NCBI RefSeq assembly: GCF_902859595.1
Contig: NZ_CADIJQ010000003.1
Span: 186,001-250,000, forward strand
Origin: Achromobacter kerstersii
GTDB lineage: Bacteria; Pseudomonadota; Gammaproteobacteria; Burkholderiales; Burkholderiaceae_B
Direction: 5' to 3'
Length of the DNA: 64,000 nucleotides
The notes below the pieces were generated by a model. That model made no database searches. It was not told where the DNA came from and was given only the letters and a program-made list of their open reading frames with translations. The position numbers were made by a program, and so were the translations under genes. Shown here piece by piece: positions 35,733 through 44,582 of this stretch (positions within the stretch are counted from its first letter, which is position 1; the number at the start of each line of letters is the position of its first letter).

Positions 35733-36731
35733 CTATTCTGGGCGGATGCCGGCGCGGTCGATCAGGTCTTTATACAAGGCCAACCGTTCGGACATCATGG
35801 AGGTGAACTGTTGCGGGGTCTGGTCTTCGGGGGGCAGGGCGCCAGCCTTTTCCAACGCTTGCGGCATGCCGTCCTGGCGGGCCACCGAGCGCACGGCGGC
35901 CAGCAGTTTTTGGATGATGTCGTCGGGTGTGCCGGCGGGGGCGGCCAGGCCAATCCACGACATGGAGTTCAATACCGGATAGCCCAGTTCTGCGAAGGTG
36001 GGCACATCGGGCAGCGCGTCCAGGCGTTTGGGTGCAGCCACCGCCAGTGCACGCATTTTGCCTACCTGGATATGCGGCAGGAACGGCGCCAGGTTGTCCA
36101 GCGCAAATTGCGCCTGGTTGGACAGCAGGGCATTGATCAGCGGCGCGCCGCCGCGGTACGGCACGTGCATGGCCTGCACCTGCACGGTGTTTTTCATCAG
36201 CTCGGCGTTGAGCTGCCCCATGCTGCCGATGCCGGCGGTGGCAAAGTGCAGTTCGTCGGGGCGCGCTTTCAGCAAAGCGACGAATTCCGCGAACGTCTTG
36301 GCCGGAACGTCGATGTTGGTGACCAGCACATTGGGCGTGCGGGACAACTGCGAAATCGATGTGAAGTCTTTGATCGGGTCGTAGCCCAAATCGTTGCGCA
36401 TCAGCGGGTTGGCCAGGTGCGAGCTTTGCGACGACGCAACCAGCGTGTAGCCGTCGGGTTTGGCGCGGGCGACGCGTTGGCTGCCGATGGCGCCGCCTGC
36501 GCCGTCGCGGTTTTCAATGATGATGGTGGTGCCCAGCGCCTTGCCCAATGCCTCGGCGTAGATGCGGCCGATCAGGTCCACCGAACCGCCGGCAGGAAAC
36601 GGCACAACCAGCGTAATGGGACGCGATGGGTAGGCATTGGCGCGCGCGGCCAGGGGCAGCAGGGCGGCGCCTAGGCCGGCAAGGACGAGGCTACGGCGAG
36701 CCAGCGAGGGCGCCGCGATGGGGTGCTTCAT
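35733..36731 (-). CDS. Bug/TctC-family periplasmic solute receptor
   Basis: A 332-residue tripartite tricarboxylate-type receptor. A signal peptide (R-R-S-L-V-L-A-G-L-G-A-A-L-L) precedes the fold signatures Y-P-S-R-P-I-T-L-V-V-P-F-P-A-G-G and V-P-Y-R-G-G-A-P. The start at 36731 has AAGAGAG upstream. It shares an operon with the AstE-like enzyme and is divergent from an RpiR regulator, with a palindrome between. No TctA/TctB membrane genes are present, typical for the expanded Bug family of this group. Confidence 0.92.
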   Translation of the reverse strand: MKHPIAAPSLARRSLVLAGLGAALLPLAARANAYPSRPITLVVPFPAGGSVDLIGRIYAEALGKALGTTIIIENRDGAGGAIGSQRVARAKPDGYTLVASSQSSHLANPLMRNDLGYDPIKDFTSISQLSRTPNVLVTNIDVPAKTFAEFVALLKARPDELHFATAGIGSMGQLNAELMKNTVQVQAMHVPYRGGAPLINALLSNQAQFALDNLAPFLPHIQVGKMRALAVAAPKRLDALPDVPTFAELGYPVLNSMSWIGLAAPAGTPDDIIQKLLAAVRSVARQDGMPQALEKAGALPPEDQTPQQFTSMMSERLALYKDLIDRAGIRPE

Positions 36732-36768
36732 GAAACTCTCTTGTGATGGCAATCTGTTTGGACTATCT

Positions 36769-36784
36769 TGCAATACGCATTGCA
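36769..36784. promoter_or_regulatory. Candidate RpiR operator
   Basis: TGCAAT-ACGC-ATTGCA is a perfect 6-bp inverted repeat in the region between the divergent Bug receptor and RpiR genes; a further half-like GATGCAATG follows at about 36799-36807. Confidence 0.5.
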
Positions 36785-36877
36785 GAATGAAATATAAGAT
36801 GCAATGAATTTTGTGGAATTTAGGGTTATCACCTAGGTTCGTCTTTTGTCCTGTTGCAGCGCTATGTTGCCGCTACC

Positions 36878-37753
36878 ATGAATCTGAACCAACGCATCGC
36901 CAGCTACGGCAAGAAACTCAGCAAGACGGAGTGCCTGCTGGTCGAGGAAATGCAGGCCCGCTATCCGCAAAGCCTGCTGGAATCCGCCACGGCATTGGCC
37001 AAGCGGGTGGGCACGAGTGCGTCAACGGTGGTGCGCTTGCTGGCCAAGCTGGGGTATGACAGCTATCCGCAGGCGCAGATGGAGGCGCGCTCTGAAGTCA
37101 CGGCACGTCTGGCCTCGCCGGGCGAACGCGCGGATGCGGTGGGCGCAGACAACTTGTCGGCCAGGGCCTGCCTGCACAACGCATTGCTGCATGACCAGCA
37201 CAATCTGCAAGAGACGTTCGCATCGATTGACGTAGCGGCGTTTGAGGCGGCGGTGCGTGTGTTGACCCAGCGCAAGGCGCGCGTCCACGTCCTGGGTCTG
37301 CGGCAAGCGGCGCCGCTGGCGAGCCACGCGGCGCTGTACCTGAACCTGTGCTTGCCGTCCGTGCGGCACATGGGGGGCGCAAGCCCGATGTTTTTGGAAG
37401 ACGAGTTGCTTTGGGTGGACGACAACGATGTATTGTTGGCGTTCACGTTCAGGCGCTATTCAATCGCCACTGCCAACGCGGTGAAGGTGTTCCGCGAGCG
37501 GGGCGGCAAGGTGCTGTTGGTGACCGATGCGCCGTCGGCGCCGGCCGCTGCGTCGGCGCATCACGTGTTGATCGCGCGATGTTCCAGCGCGTCGCCGTTT
37601 GATTCCTACACCGCGGCGTTTTCGGTCTGCAACGCGCTGCTTGCTGCGGTTGCCCAGCGACGCAAAAAAGAACTGGGTGCGGCGCTGGAAAGAGGCGAAG
37701 GCTTGTGGGAGTCGAAGTGGATTCGGCCGATGGGAGATGCGCAGGGTTTTTGA
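36878..37753 (+). CDS. RpiR-family transcriptional regulator
   Basis: A 291-residue regulator with an N-terminal HTH_6 domain (about 1-77, including S-A-S-T-V-V-R-L-L-A-K-L-G-Y) and a C-terminal SIS sugar-isomerase-type domain (about 120-255), which normally senses a phosphorylated sugar or an amino-acid-type ligand. The ATG at 36878 matches the family start N-L-N-Q-R-I; an upstream TTG is less likely. It is divergent from the Bug/AstE pair and probably controls it. Confidence 0.9.
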   Translation: MNLNQRIASYGKKLSKTECLLVEEMQARYPQSLLESATALAKRVGTSASTVVRLLAKLGYDSYPQAQMEARSEVTARLASPGERADAVGADNLSARACLHNALLHDQHNLQETFASIDVAAFEAAVRVLTQRKARVHVLGLRQAAPLASHAALYLNLCLPSVRHMGGASPMFLEDELLWVDDNDVLLAFTFRRYSIATANAVKVFRERGGKVLLVTDAPSAPAAASAHHVLIARCSSASPFDSYTAAFSVCNALLAAVAQRRKKELGAALERGEGLWESKWIRPMGDAQGF

Positions 37754-37847
37754 CTGCGATTGAAAAATCGGCCAAAAGTGCCTGAATTCAGGCCGATTTT
37801 GATGTCTGCAAGATGCATGTGTACTAGACGAGTTAGTGCCTGATTAC

Positions 37848-37884
37848 CCGCTAAAAGCATTGCTTTTCAAGCGGTTTTTTTTTT
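37848..37884 (+). terminator. Rho-independent terminator of the RpiR gene
   Basis: CCGCT and AGCGG arms with an inner AAAGCA/TGCTTT stem, followed by ten T. Confidence 0.85.
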
Positions 37885-37925
37885 GGCATATTGCGCCCGG
37901 ATACTCAGATTTCAGGAGCGCAAGC

Positions 37926-38180
37926 ATGAACGCGTGCCCGCAACGCCATATCGATGGATTTCAAGTGGGATGCGAAATCGTCAGCTTGGATGCTGGCGTG
38001 TTGGCCATCGTCGTCACGGTGAGCCGTACGGGCAATGGCGATTTTCAACAACGCTGGTCCTTGCCCAGATTCGTGACGTTTGCAGATGCGGCCGTCGCCC
38101 GGCGCCATGCCGACCTGGTCTTGTCCGGCATCGTCTCCGTAGACGCTGCAACGGGCGAGCCGCGGTACGGCATTCTGTAG
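37926..38180 (+). CDS. Small protein of unknown function
   Basis: An 84-residue protein. The ATG at 37926 has AGGAG 8 bases upstream, which supports it over a longer frame that starts inside the terminator. The sequence (V-G-C-E-I-V-S-L-D-A-G-V-L-A-I-V-V-T-V-S and R-W-S-L-P-R-F-V-T-F-A-D-A-A-V-A) suggests a compact alpha/beta protein. Not recognised. Confidence 0.6.
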   Translation: MNACPQRHIDGFQVGCEIVSLDAGVLAIVVTVSRTGNGDFQQRWSLPRFVTFADAAVARRHADLVLSGIVSVDAATGEPRYGIL

Positions 38181-38407
38181 CTACGCCATGATTGGCGCCC
38201 GTGGCTGGCCCAGGTAATTGCCCTACCAAATGTTGCTGAGCCGCCACCGCTGTTTTTCCTCGGTCAGGCGCATGGGTTCTGGAGATGGCTCACTTTAATG
38301 GGGGCGACATCAGGTAGGTTTTGTTTCGTTTATCACAATCGTGTGCCATGCGCGGTAGAGTTTGGCCGGTACATTGGTACCGGATGACAACAATAAAGGA
38401 GAGTTCC

Positions 38408-39001
38408 ATGTTTGATACTTTTCCTGTCCTGCGTCGTGTTGGTCTAGCGGCAGCGACTATCGGTGTGGCAGGCCTGCTGTTTGCGGGTTGCACCACCACC
38501 AGCCCCAAGTCCACCGCAACAGCGACTGACAAGCGCGAGTCAATGAACAGCGCTGCGAACGCGACCCTCTCCAAGCTCTACGAAGCATCGCCGCAATCCA
38601 AGGAATTGGTGGCGCGCGCCAAGGGCGTCCTGGTCTTTCCTGACGTGTTGAGCGGCAGCTTCATCGTGGGCGCTGAACACGGCAATGGCGTCTTGCGGGT
38701 GGGCGGCTCCAATGCCGGCTACTACAGCACGACGGCGGGTTCGATTGGCTTCCAGGCTGGCGCGCAATCCAAGGCCATGGTGCTGTTGTTCATGACGGAT
38801 GATTCCCTGAACAAGTTCCGCAACAGCAGCGGCTGGACCGTGGGCGCGGATGCGACAGTGGCTGTCGTGAATATCGGCGCCAATGGCCGCATCGACACCA
38901 ACACGGCGCAGCAGCCGGTGGTCGGTTTCGTGATGAACAACGGTGGCCTGATGGCGGGCGTGTCGTTGGCCGGTACCAAGATTTCGAAGTTGAACTGGTA
39001 A
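38408..39001 (+). CDS. Lipoprotein with a SYLF (YSC84-like) domain
   Basis: A 197-residue predicted lipoprotein. The lipobox is L-F-A-G-C28, and the mature part has the lipid-binding SYLF layout with V-L-V-F-P-D-V-L-S-G-S-F-I-V-G-A-E and Q-A-G-A-Q-S-K-A-M-V-L-L-F-M. The C-terminus ends K-I-S-K-L-N-W. Family members associate with membranes; some bacterial ones are envelope stress proteins. The ATG at 38408 follows an AAAGGAGA site. A terminator follows. Confidence 0.88.
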   Translation: MFDTFPVLRRVGLAAATIGVAGLLFAGCTTTSPKSTATATDKRESMNSAANATLSKLYEASPQSKELVARAKGVLVFPDVLSGSFIVGAEHGNGVLRVGGSNAGYYSTTAGSIGFQAGAQSKAMVLLFMTDDSLNKFRNSSGWTVGADATVAVVNIGANGRIDTNTAQQPVVGFVMNNGGLMAGVSLAGTKISKLNW

Positions 39002-39026
39002 TCGGTTAATCGGTCACCCCCAAGCA

Positions 39027-39060
39027 AAACGCCGCGGAGAGTTTTCCGCGGCGTTTTTTT
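39027..39060 (+). terminator. Rho-independent terminator of the SYLF lipoprotein gene
   Basis: AAACGCCGCGGA-GAGTTT-TCCGCGGCGTTT is a perfect 12-bp stem followed by further T. Confidence 0.93.
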
Positions 39061-39073
39061 GTGGGTGGCTGGT

Positions 39074-39307
39074 TTAGCCGAGCAGGGTATCGCCGTTATT
39101 GCGGACGGCGCTTTCGCGTTGCATTTCGGCTTCTTCGATGTTCGGGTCCAGGCCGCGCCAACGCACGATGTGGCCGCGGTCTTGCTCGGGTTCCCAACCC
39201 AGCATGCCGTAGCGCGTGATTTCAGTTTCGCCTGTGTCGAATTCCACTTCAAAGTAGCCCTGACGATCGGGTAGCGTGCCACCGGGGAACCATTCTGTTT
39301 CGGGCAT
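39074..39307 (-). CDS. Small protein of unknown function
   Basis: A 77-residue acidic protein (M-P-E-T-E-W-F-P-G-G-T-L-P at the start). The start at 39307 has AAGGAG 6 bases upstream. Aromatic-rich strands (Y-F-E-V-E-F-D-T-G-E-T-E-I-T-R-Y-G) suggest a small beta fold. It converges with the SYLF gene. Not recognised. Confidence 0.65.
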   Translation of the reverse strand: MPETEWFPGGTLPDRQGYFEVEFDTGETEITRYGMLGWEPEQDRGHIVRWRGLDPNIEEAEMQRESAVRNNGDTLLG

Positions 39308-39423
39308 GGTTTGCTCCTTGCTAAGCGATGGGAGGGACGCCGGCGCGCAAGTGCGCACCGACGGATTCATTGTGCGGGCGCGGCCGTGATCCCGCAAGTT
39401 TCTGAAAGCGTCGCGCGGTATCT

Positions 39424-39894
39424 TCAGGCGAGCGGAACGGCGGTGGTGTAGAGCACCTGCTTGAGCGCAAAGCTTGAGCGGATACTGGCCACGCCCGGGA
39501 TACGCGTGATGTGTTCGACGATCAAGCGTTCCAGCGCATCGACATCCGGCACCAGCGCGCGGATCAGATAGTCGGCATCGCCCGACATCAAATAGCACTC
39601 CATGATTTCGGGCAGGACGGCAATTTCGCGTTCGAAGACATCCAGCGCGGCCTTGCGCTGTTTGTCCAGCGAGATCTGGATGAACACGTTGACCTTCAGG
39701 CCCAGCTTGCGCGCATTCAGCAAGGTGACGCGGCGATCAATCAGCCCTTCGGTTTCCAGCCGGCGCACGCGCGCCAGGCATGGCGAGGCCGACAGATTGA
39801 CCCGCGCGGCGAGCTCGACATTGGTCAGACGCGCATCGCGCTGCAGTTCGTTAAGAATTCGGATGTCAGTGGCATCCAGGTTGATTTCCGGCAT
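39424..39894 (-). CDS. Lrp/AsnC-family transcriptional regulator
   Basis: A 156-residue regulator: an N-terminal AsnC helix-turn-helix ([19 protein letters not shown]) and a RAM ligand domain with the G-D-A-D-Y-L-I-R core at about 106. Length is typical. It is divergent from an EamA exporter; members of this pair often respond to the amino acid that the transporter exports, but that is inference. Confidence 0.93.
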   Translation of the reverse strand: MPEINLDATDIRILNELQRDARLTNVELAARVNLSASPCLARVRRLETEGLIDRRVTLLNARKLGLKVNVFIQISLDKQRKAALDVFEREIAVLPEIMECYLMSGDADYLIRALVPDVDALERLIVEHITRIPGVASIRSSFALKQVLYTTAVPLA

Positions 39895-40003
39895 AAGTCA
39901 CCTAAGGGCTTTGAATAGACAGTGCATTCGTGCTGTGCGTGCAGTGTATCGAAGTGAATTGAGGTGAAATATGCTGGGGTTTACCCTATAGACTATTCCT
40001 TCC

Positions 40004-40021
40004 TTTGGCTAATCGGCCAAA
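40004..40021. promoter_or_regulatory. Palindrome between the Lrp and EamA genes
   Basis: TTTGGC-TAATCG-GCCAAA is a perfect 6-bp inverted repeat, 32 bp before the EamA start codon. A plausible operator for the adjacent Lrp-type regulator. Confidence 0.4.
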
Positions 40022-40053
40022 GCGCAGAATAATCCAGCAGTCATCGAGCAGTA

Positions 40054-40965
40054 ATGAGTCAGCAAAGCACGTTGCGCAAGTTCTTGCCCCTGGTGGGTGC
40101 GGTCATGATCTGGGGCGGCAATTGGCCCGTCATGAAGCTTGGGCTGGCGCACATGAGTCCGCTCTGGCTGGCCGCCAGCCGGTTCGGGTCTGCTGCCTTG
40201 ATCAGTGTGCTGGTGCTGGGCGTGATGGGCCGCTTGCGTCTGCCCACGCGCCAGGAATGGCCATTGGTGGCGGGGGTGGCGCTGCTGCAGATGGGCGCGT
40301 TCACCGCGTTGGCGCTGTGGGCCTTGCAATATGTGGCGCCGGGTCGCGCGTCGGTGATTGCCTATGCGACGTCGATATGGGTGATTCCGCTGTCGGCGCT
40401 GATTTTGAAAGAACGGTTGTCGGCCGGGCAATGGCTGGCCACCGCGTTGAGCTATGCGGGTATTGGCGTGATCGTTGCACCTGCCTTCAGCCCGTGGCAG
40501 GCGCACACGGTGATCGGATTGGTCATGCTGTTGGGCGCGTCATTCGCCTGGGCGTGCAACATCATCCAGTTGCGCGGCAATCGTCATGTGCGATTGGGGG
40601 CAGACATGATTCCGTGGCAGACGGCAATTGCAACGGTGCCGCTGGCGGCGCTGGCCTGGATGCGCGACGGTGCGCCCACGTTCCTGACGGTGCCGGACGC
40701 CTGGCCCATCATCTTGTACACGGGGCCGCTTGCCACCGCGTTGACGTTCATCGTGGTACTGGGCATGACGCAAAAGATGCCGCCGGTCGCAACGTCCATC
40801 GCGATGCTGTGCGTGCCGGTGATCGGGCTCATTGTGTCGTCAGTGGTTTTCCATGAACGCATTTCGGCTGATCTGGCGTTGGGCCTCTCGTTGATCGGTG
40901 TGAGCGTGGTGCTGTCTGCTGTGGCCTCGCGCTTCAAGCGGCCGCTGGTGCTGCGTCCGTCGTAG
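40054..40965 (+). CDS. EamA-family drug/metabolite exporter
   Basis: A 303-residue inner-membrane protein with ten hydrophobic helices in two EamA repeats. The first begins L-P-L-V-G-A-V-M-I-W-G-G-N-W-P, and the second is near 157. Members export amino acids or other metabolites. The ATG at 40054 is the family-like start. It is divergent from the Lrp regulator, with a palindrome between. Confidence 0.92.
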   Translation: MSQQSTLRKFLPLVGAVMIWGGNWPVMKLGLAHMSPLWLAASRFGSAALISVLVLGVMGRLRLPTRQEWPLVAGVALLQMGAFTALALWALQYVAPGRASVIAYATSIWVIPLSALILKERLSAGQWLATALSYAGIGVIVAPAFSPWQAHTVIGLVMLLGASFAWACNIIQLRGNRHVRLGADMIPWQTAIATVPLAALAWMRDGAPTFLTVPDAWPIILYTGPLATALTFIVVLGMTQKMPPVATSIAMLCVPVIGLIVSSVVFHERISADLALGLSLIGVSVVLSAVASRFKRPLVLRPS

Positions 40966-41041
40966 CGGGCCCATGCGCGGATGGGCGGATAGAGACTTGC
41001 CTCGTCGTGCTATCGTTTCGCAATTGAAGAGAGAGTCACGC

Positions 41042-41266
41042 ATGGCATTGCATCGTTTCCAGAAGGGCGAACTGGGTCATTGGCTTCGGGCGGTTGCCGA
41101 CCAAGACGAACCGGGCGCCGCACCCGCTGAAGTGCCTGCCGAGGTTTCGCAGGCGCTCGTGACGCTGCGCTGCATTGTGGCCAGCGCCGATGGCCATTGG
41201 CAGATCACTGAAAAGGGCAAACTCGCCCTGCGCATGGAAGAACCGGGCGCCATTCACGTGCGCTAA
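41042..41266 (+). CDS. Small protein of unknown function
   Basis: A 74-residue protein. The ATG at 41042 follows AAGAGAGA, a fair ribosome site. The sequence M-A-L-H-R-F-Q-K-G-E-L-G-H-W-L-R is followed by an Ala/Pro/Glu-rich linker and W-Q-I-T-E-K-G-K-L-A-L-R-M-E, which resembles part of a winged-helix wing. Not recognised. Confidence 0.55.
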   Translation: MALHRFQKGELGHWLRAVADQDEPGAAPAEVPAEVSQALVTLRCIVASADGHWQITEKGKLALRMEEPGAIHVR

Positions 41267-41606
41267 GCGATCACAGGGCCAGCATTCGCTGGCCTATCGT
41301 CACCATCGCTGCGGTCCCCGATATCCCACTTGGCTCGCTGCGTCTTGCATCAAGACGTGCCGGTTTGCTGCATATCTTGCGAATTTTTTCGCTGTATGTC
41401 GCGTATTTGCGGGTAAATCTTGCGCAGTACGGGAATCTCCTGAGACGGAATGTGGCAATTGGCATCCTCCGGACGTATCGCGCACATCGGGTCGCCAGTA
41501 AGATGAACTTGCGTGACGCTTTCAGGTCTATTTGTTTACGCGGGAATTTGATCCCGCCACGTCACGCGTGGTTCACGCGTTTAGGTAACCGACTGGGAGG
41601 TAGCAC
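41267..41606. other. Intergenic stretch without a recognised gene
   Basis: 340 bp with somewhat lower GC. Short frames on both strands lack start signals. The last 15 bp hold the GGGAGGTAG ribosome site of the next gene. The unit is probably a promoter region. Confidence 0.5.
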
Positions 41607-41819
41607 ATGCAGCATCGTGACCAGGAAGTTCTGATCGACGTTTCCACAGCGGCCATGGATACCGGCGGATATGGCGTTTTGCTGACGGTAACGGCCGAGG
41701 GCGGCACCGAAGTGGATGCCGCGTTTTCCCACTTGGGCAACTGCGCTTCCTTGGACGAAGCACGTGATCGCGCGGAAATATTCGCGCAGAACTGGGTCGA
41801 GGAAAACATCTTCCGATAG
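41607..41819 (+). CDS. Small acidic protein of unknown function
   Basis: A 70-residue protein with a strong GGGAGGTAG site 5 bases before the ATG at 41607. It reads M-Q-H-R-D-Q-E-V-L-I-D-V-S-T at the start and A-E-I-F-A-Q-N-W-V-E-E-N-I-F-R at the end. Alternating beta then helix suggests a compact fold. Not recognised. Confidence 0.65.
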   Translation: MQHRDQEVLIDVSTAAMDTGGYGVLLTVTAEGGTEVDAAFSHLGNCASLDEARDRAEIFAQNWVEENIFR

Positions 41820-41967
41820 GGCGTACTTCCCTTGACGGAGCTGATCGGTTGAACCGGTCTGTGTGTGCATGACGCTTCGGAGAATACTCAAAAATTTGCG
41901 ACGAAAATTTCGGTTATCGTTGCTGCTCCAAAACCTGGGGCCCTTTTTGGGTATGCGTCGTTCCAAG

Positions 41968-43077
41968 ATGACTGCCGCACAGACCAATCTCTCTCTGACG
42001 GAGCATATCCGCGCGCTGCGCGAGCATTACGCCTCTGTCATCCTGCCCATGTGGATGGGGCAGGGCTTCAATAGCGCACTCGGTCTCCCATTTGAATCGC
42101 TGGATGGCGCAAGCGGCGAACCCTTGCCGCCCGCGCGTTATCGCGCGATGGCCTGCGCGCGTCAGCTGTATGTGTTTGCGCAAGCGCCGGGCGCGGCCGC
42201 GGGTCAGCATGCGGATCGCCTGTTCGAATCGTTGCGCCGTGTGTTCCGTAGCGAACACGGGGGCTGGCGCTACAGCGTGGACGCCCAAGCGCTTCCGCTC
42301 GATGACACCCAGGATCTTTATACGCACGCGTTCATCGTGCTGGCCTGCGCTGCGTACTTTCAGCGCAGCCGCAACGCCGATGCGCGCAAGCTCATGCTGG
42401 CAACGGCCTCGACGATCGAGTCGCGCTTCAAGACGCAGGATGGGCTTTACCATGCTGCGCTCAGCCCCGATTTAGCCCAGCCGCTGCGCCCGCCTGCGCA
42501 GAATCCCATGATGCATTTGACCGAAGCGTATCTGGCTGCCGCTCAAGTTGCGGAGCCGGCGTTGTTTGCTCAGCATCTGCGCAGCCTGGCGCAAGGCATG
42601 AGCCAGTTCTTCGTGCATGCCCCCACGCAGTGCATTTCGGAAGCGTTGCAAGGCACTGCCGATAACCGGCTGGAGCCAGGACATCAATTCGAATGGTTGT
42701 CATTGGTGCAAGGCGCCGCCCAGGTTTTCGAAGGGCTGGATCTGGTTGAAACCTTGCCGCGCGCCATGCAATGGTCGCGCCTTCATGGCGTGGATGTGGG
42801 CGGGCCTGGCGTGTTGGCGTCGTTGGATGAGTCGGGGGCGATGGTGGATGACACCCGCCGTATCTGGGCCCAAACAGAATACTTGCGCGCGCTGGCCGTG
42901 GTGGGCGATCTGCCTGCGTTGGCGTCTGGCTTGGCGGCTTTCCGGGCCAATTTCCTGCACCCCGGCGGCTGGTACGAGTGCCTGGACGGCACCGGTGCGG
43001 TGGTGCGCAGCGATATGCCTTCGACCTCGCCTTACCATTTGGCGACCTGCCTGGCGGCGTTACCAATCGTTGTTTAA
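41968..43077 (+). CDS. AGE-family sugar epimerase/isomerase
   Basis: A 369-residue alpha/alpha-barrel protein of the N-acylglucosamine 2-epimerase family, which also includes mannose/aldose isomerases. The family motifs P-G-H-Q-F-E-W-L and R-R-I-W-A-Q-T-E are present. ATG at 41968 (M-T-A-A-Q-T) matches a typical start; ATG codons at 41953 and a frame from 41863 are alternatives without better signals. Substrate cannot be assigned from the sequence. Confidence 0.87.
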   Translation: MTAAQTNLSLTEHIRALREHYASVILPMWMGQGFNSALGLPFESLDGASGEPLPPARYRAMACARQLYVFAQAPGAAAGQHADRLFESLRRVFRSEHGGWRYSVDAQALPLDDTQDLYTHAFIVLACAAYFQRSRNADARKLMLATASTIESRFKTQDGLYHAALSPDLAQPLRPPAQNPMMHLTEAYLAAAQVAEPALFAQHLRSLAQGMSQFFVHAPTQCISEALQGTADNRLEPGHQFEWLSLVQGAAQVFEGLDLVETLPRAMQWSRLHGVDVGGPGVLASLDESGAMVDDTRRIWAQTEYLRALAVVGDLPALASGLAAFRANFLHPGGWYECLDGTGAVVRSDMPSTSPYHLATCLAALPIVV

Positions 43078-43179
43078 TTGCCGTATTAACAATTATTGTT
43101 GTTTGATTGACATAAATTGATAGAAAAATATTGGTGAAATCCCTTACAATTTGGCAACACTGTTTGTGGGGAAGCATCA

Positions 43180-43395
43180 ATGAGCGTTATGTGCTTGGCT
43201 TGCCAACGCATTAACCCGGGACTTTCGGGCGTGGCCCCGCATTCGCACCTGGGACATCAAGGTTTCACCAATCCGACCCAAAAAGGGCGGGAAGAAAGCC
43301 GTGAAGACCACTTTCGGTGCCTAAGTTGCGGGGCAAAGTGGTTGCGCGAGACCGATAAGTGGGGCGTGGATCTCGGATTCAAGCTCGCACCCTGA
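43180..43395 (+). CDS. Small zinc-ribbon-like protein
   Basis: A 71-residue protein with two CxxC pairs, C5/C8 and C47/C50, arranged like a zinc ribbon (C-L-A-C-Q-R and C-L-S-C-G-A-K-W). The middle part is rich in His, Gly and charged residues. The ATG at 43180 lies 103 bp after the epimerase stop; the intervening DNA is AT-rich and probably carries a promoter. A terminator follows. Function unknown. Confidence 0.7.
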   Translation: MSVMCLACQRINPGLSGVAPHSHLGHQGFTNPTQKGREESREDHFRCLSCGAKWLRETDKWGVDLGFKLAP

Positions 43396-43439
43396 TCGCT
43401 TTAGGGCGGTTTTCGGTCGCTTTCCGTCGCATTACAAGC

Positions 43440-43468
43440 GGGCCTCTGAAAAGAGGCCCGTTTCATTT
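43440..43468 (+). terminator. Rho-independent terminator of the zinc-ribbon gene
   Basis: GGGCCTCT-GAAA-AGAGGCCC is a perfect 8-bp stem with a stable tetraloop, followed by GTTTCATTT. Confidence 0.82.
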
Positions 43469-43526
43469 GGAATTATCTAGCCGTCAAAGGCAGAAACTGA
43501 AAGTTTCTTAATATGACCAGACGTTG

Positions 43527-44462
43527 CTATTCGGCTTGACCCGCCGCCACCACGTCAGGGTCCGCGCTGGCCGTTTGCAGCAGCCATTGGCGAAAGCAGG
43601 CCAGCGCGTAGTGGTCTCGCCGCTGCGTGGGTGCGCACAGGTGGTAGCCGCGGCTCAGCCGAATCGGCAGATCGGGGAACGGGGCGGCGACACGGCCGGC
43701 CTGAAGCTCATCGCGCACCAGGCAGCGTTGCAGGACGGCGATGCCCATATCGGCCATCACCGCCCGAATCAGGATGGACACCTGATCGAACCCATTGGAC
43801 AAGGTCACGGCATCCCGCGGCACGCCCGCCGCGGTGAACCACTGCGCCCAATTGCCCATGCCATTCGTGTGATACAGCAGCGGCTCGCCCAGCAAACCGT
43901 GGGGCGTGCTCCACAGCCCTTGAGTCTGACGCAAGGCCAGACGATCGGGGTGGCAGATCACGACCATCTCGCGGCCGATCACGTAGTCGGCATCCCAGCC
44001 CGGCCATTGCTCCGGCGTGCCAGACAGAATGCTGGCGTCGGGCGTTGCGCCGGAGAAGTCCTCGTTGCGGCGGTAGGCCGCAAAACTCAGCTGAATGTCT
44101 GGATGGCGCCGATGAAAATCGGGCAGATGAGGCACGAGCCAGGCGCTGGCCAGCGTGGGCACCGTGGACAAGGTCAGGCGCAGCCGGCGGTCGTCGGCGC
44201 GCAATTCGGTGCTGAGCGTTTCGATGGCCTGCAAGGGCGCTTGCGCGCCGTCGTATAGCCGTTGGCCCATCTCGGTCAGGGTCAGCCCGTGCGCGTTTCG
44301 ATGCATCAACGGCTGGCCGAAATGCGCTTCCAGGCGGGCGATGGCGCGGCTGATCGCGCCCTGCGTGACGCACAGCGTCTGCGCGGCTTGCGTAAAGCTG
44401 CCCAAGCGTGCCGCCGTGATGAAGGCATGCAGCTCGGACATGGAGGGCGAATGCAGCCGCAT
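43527..44462 (-). CDS. LysR-family transcriptional regulator
   Basis: A 311-residue regulator with a LysR helix-turn-helix (G-S-F-T-Q-A-A-Q-T-L-C-V-T-Q-G-A-I-S-R-A) and a periplasmic-binding-protein-type effector domain from about residue 92. It resembles GcvA/AmpR-type members. It is divergent from a Bug receptor plus an N-formylglutamate hydrolase gene and is the likely regulator of that pair. Confidence 0.93.
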   Translation of the reverse strand: MRLHSPSMSELHAFITAARLGSFTQAAQTLCVTQGAISRAIARLEAHFGQPLMHRNAHGLTLTEMGQRLYDGAQAPLQAIETLSTELRADDRRLRLTLSTVPTLASAWLVPHLPDFHRRHPDIQLSFAAYRRNEDFSGATPDASILSGTPEQWPGWDADYVIGREMVVICHPDRLALRQTQGLWSTPHGLLGEPLLYHTNGMGNWAQWFTAAGVPRDAVTLSNGFDQVSILIRAVMADMGIAVLQRCLVRDELQAGRVAAPFPDLPIRLSRGYHLCAPTQRRDHYALACFRQWLLQTASADPDVVAAGQAE

Positions 44463-44582
44463 CTAGCATGACCGTTGGTAATGAAGGCGTGCAATATAGT
44501 CGTTTGAAAGCAGACCGTAAAGTTCGGACACTGGCGGCCGTGTTCGCAGACCCGCGAACGACCTCACCTTCGGAGTTGCTCC

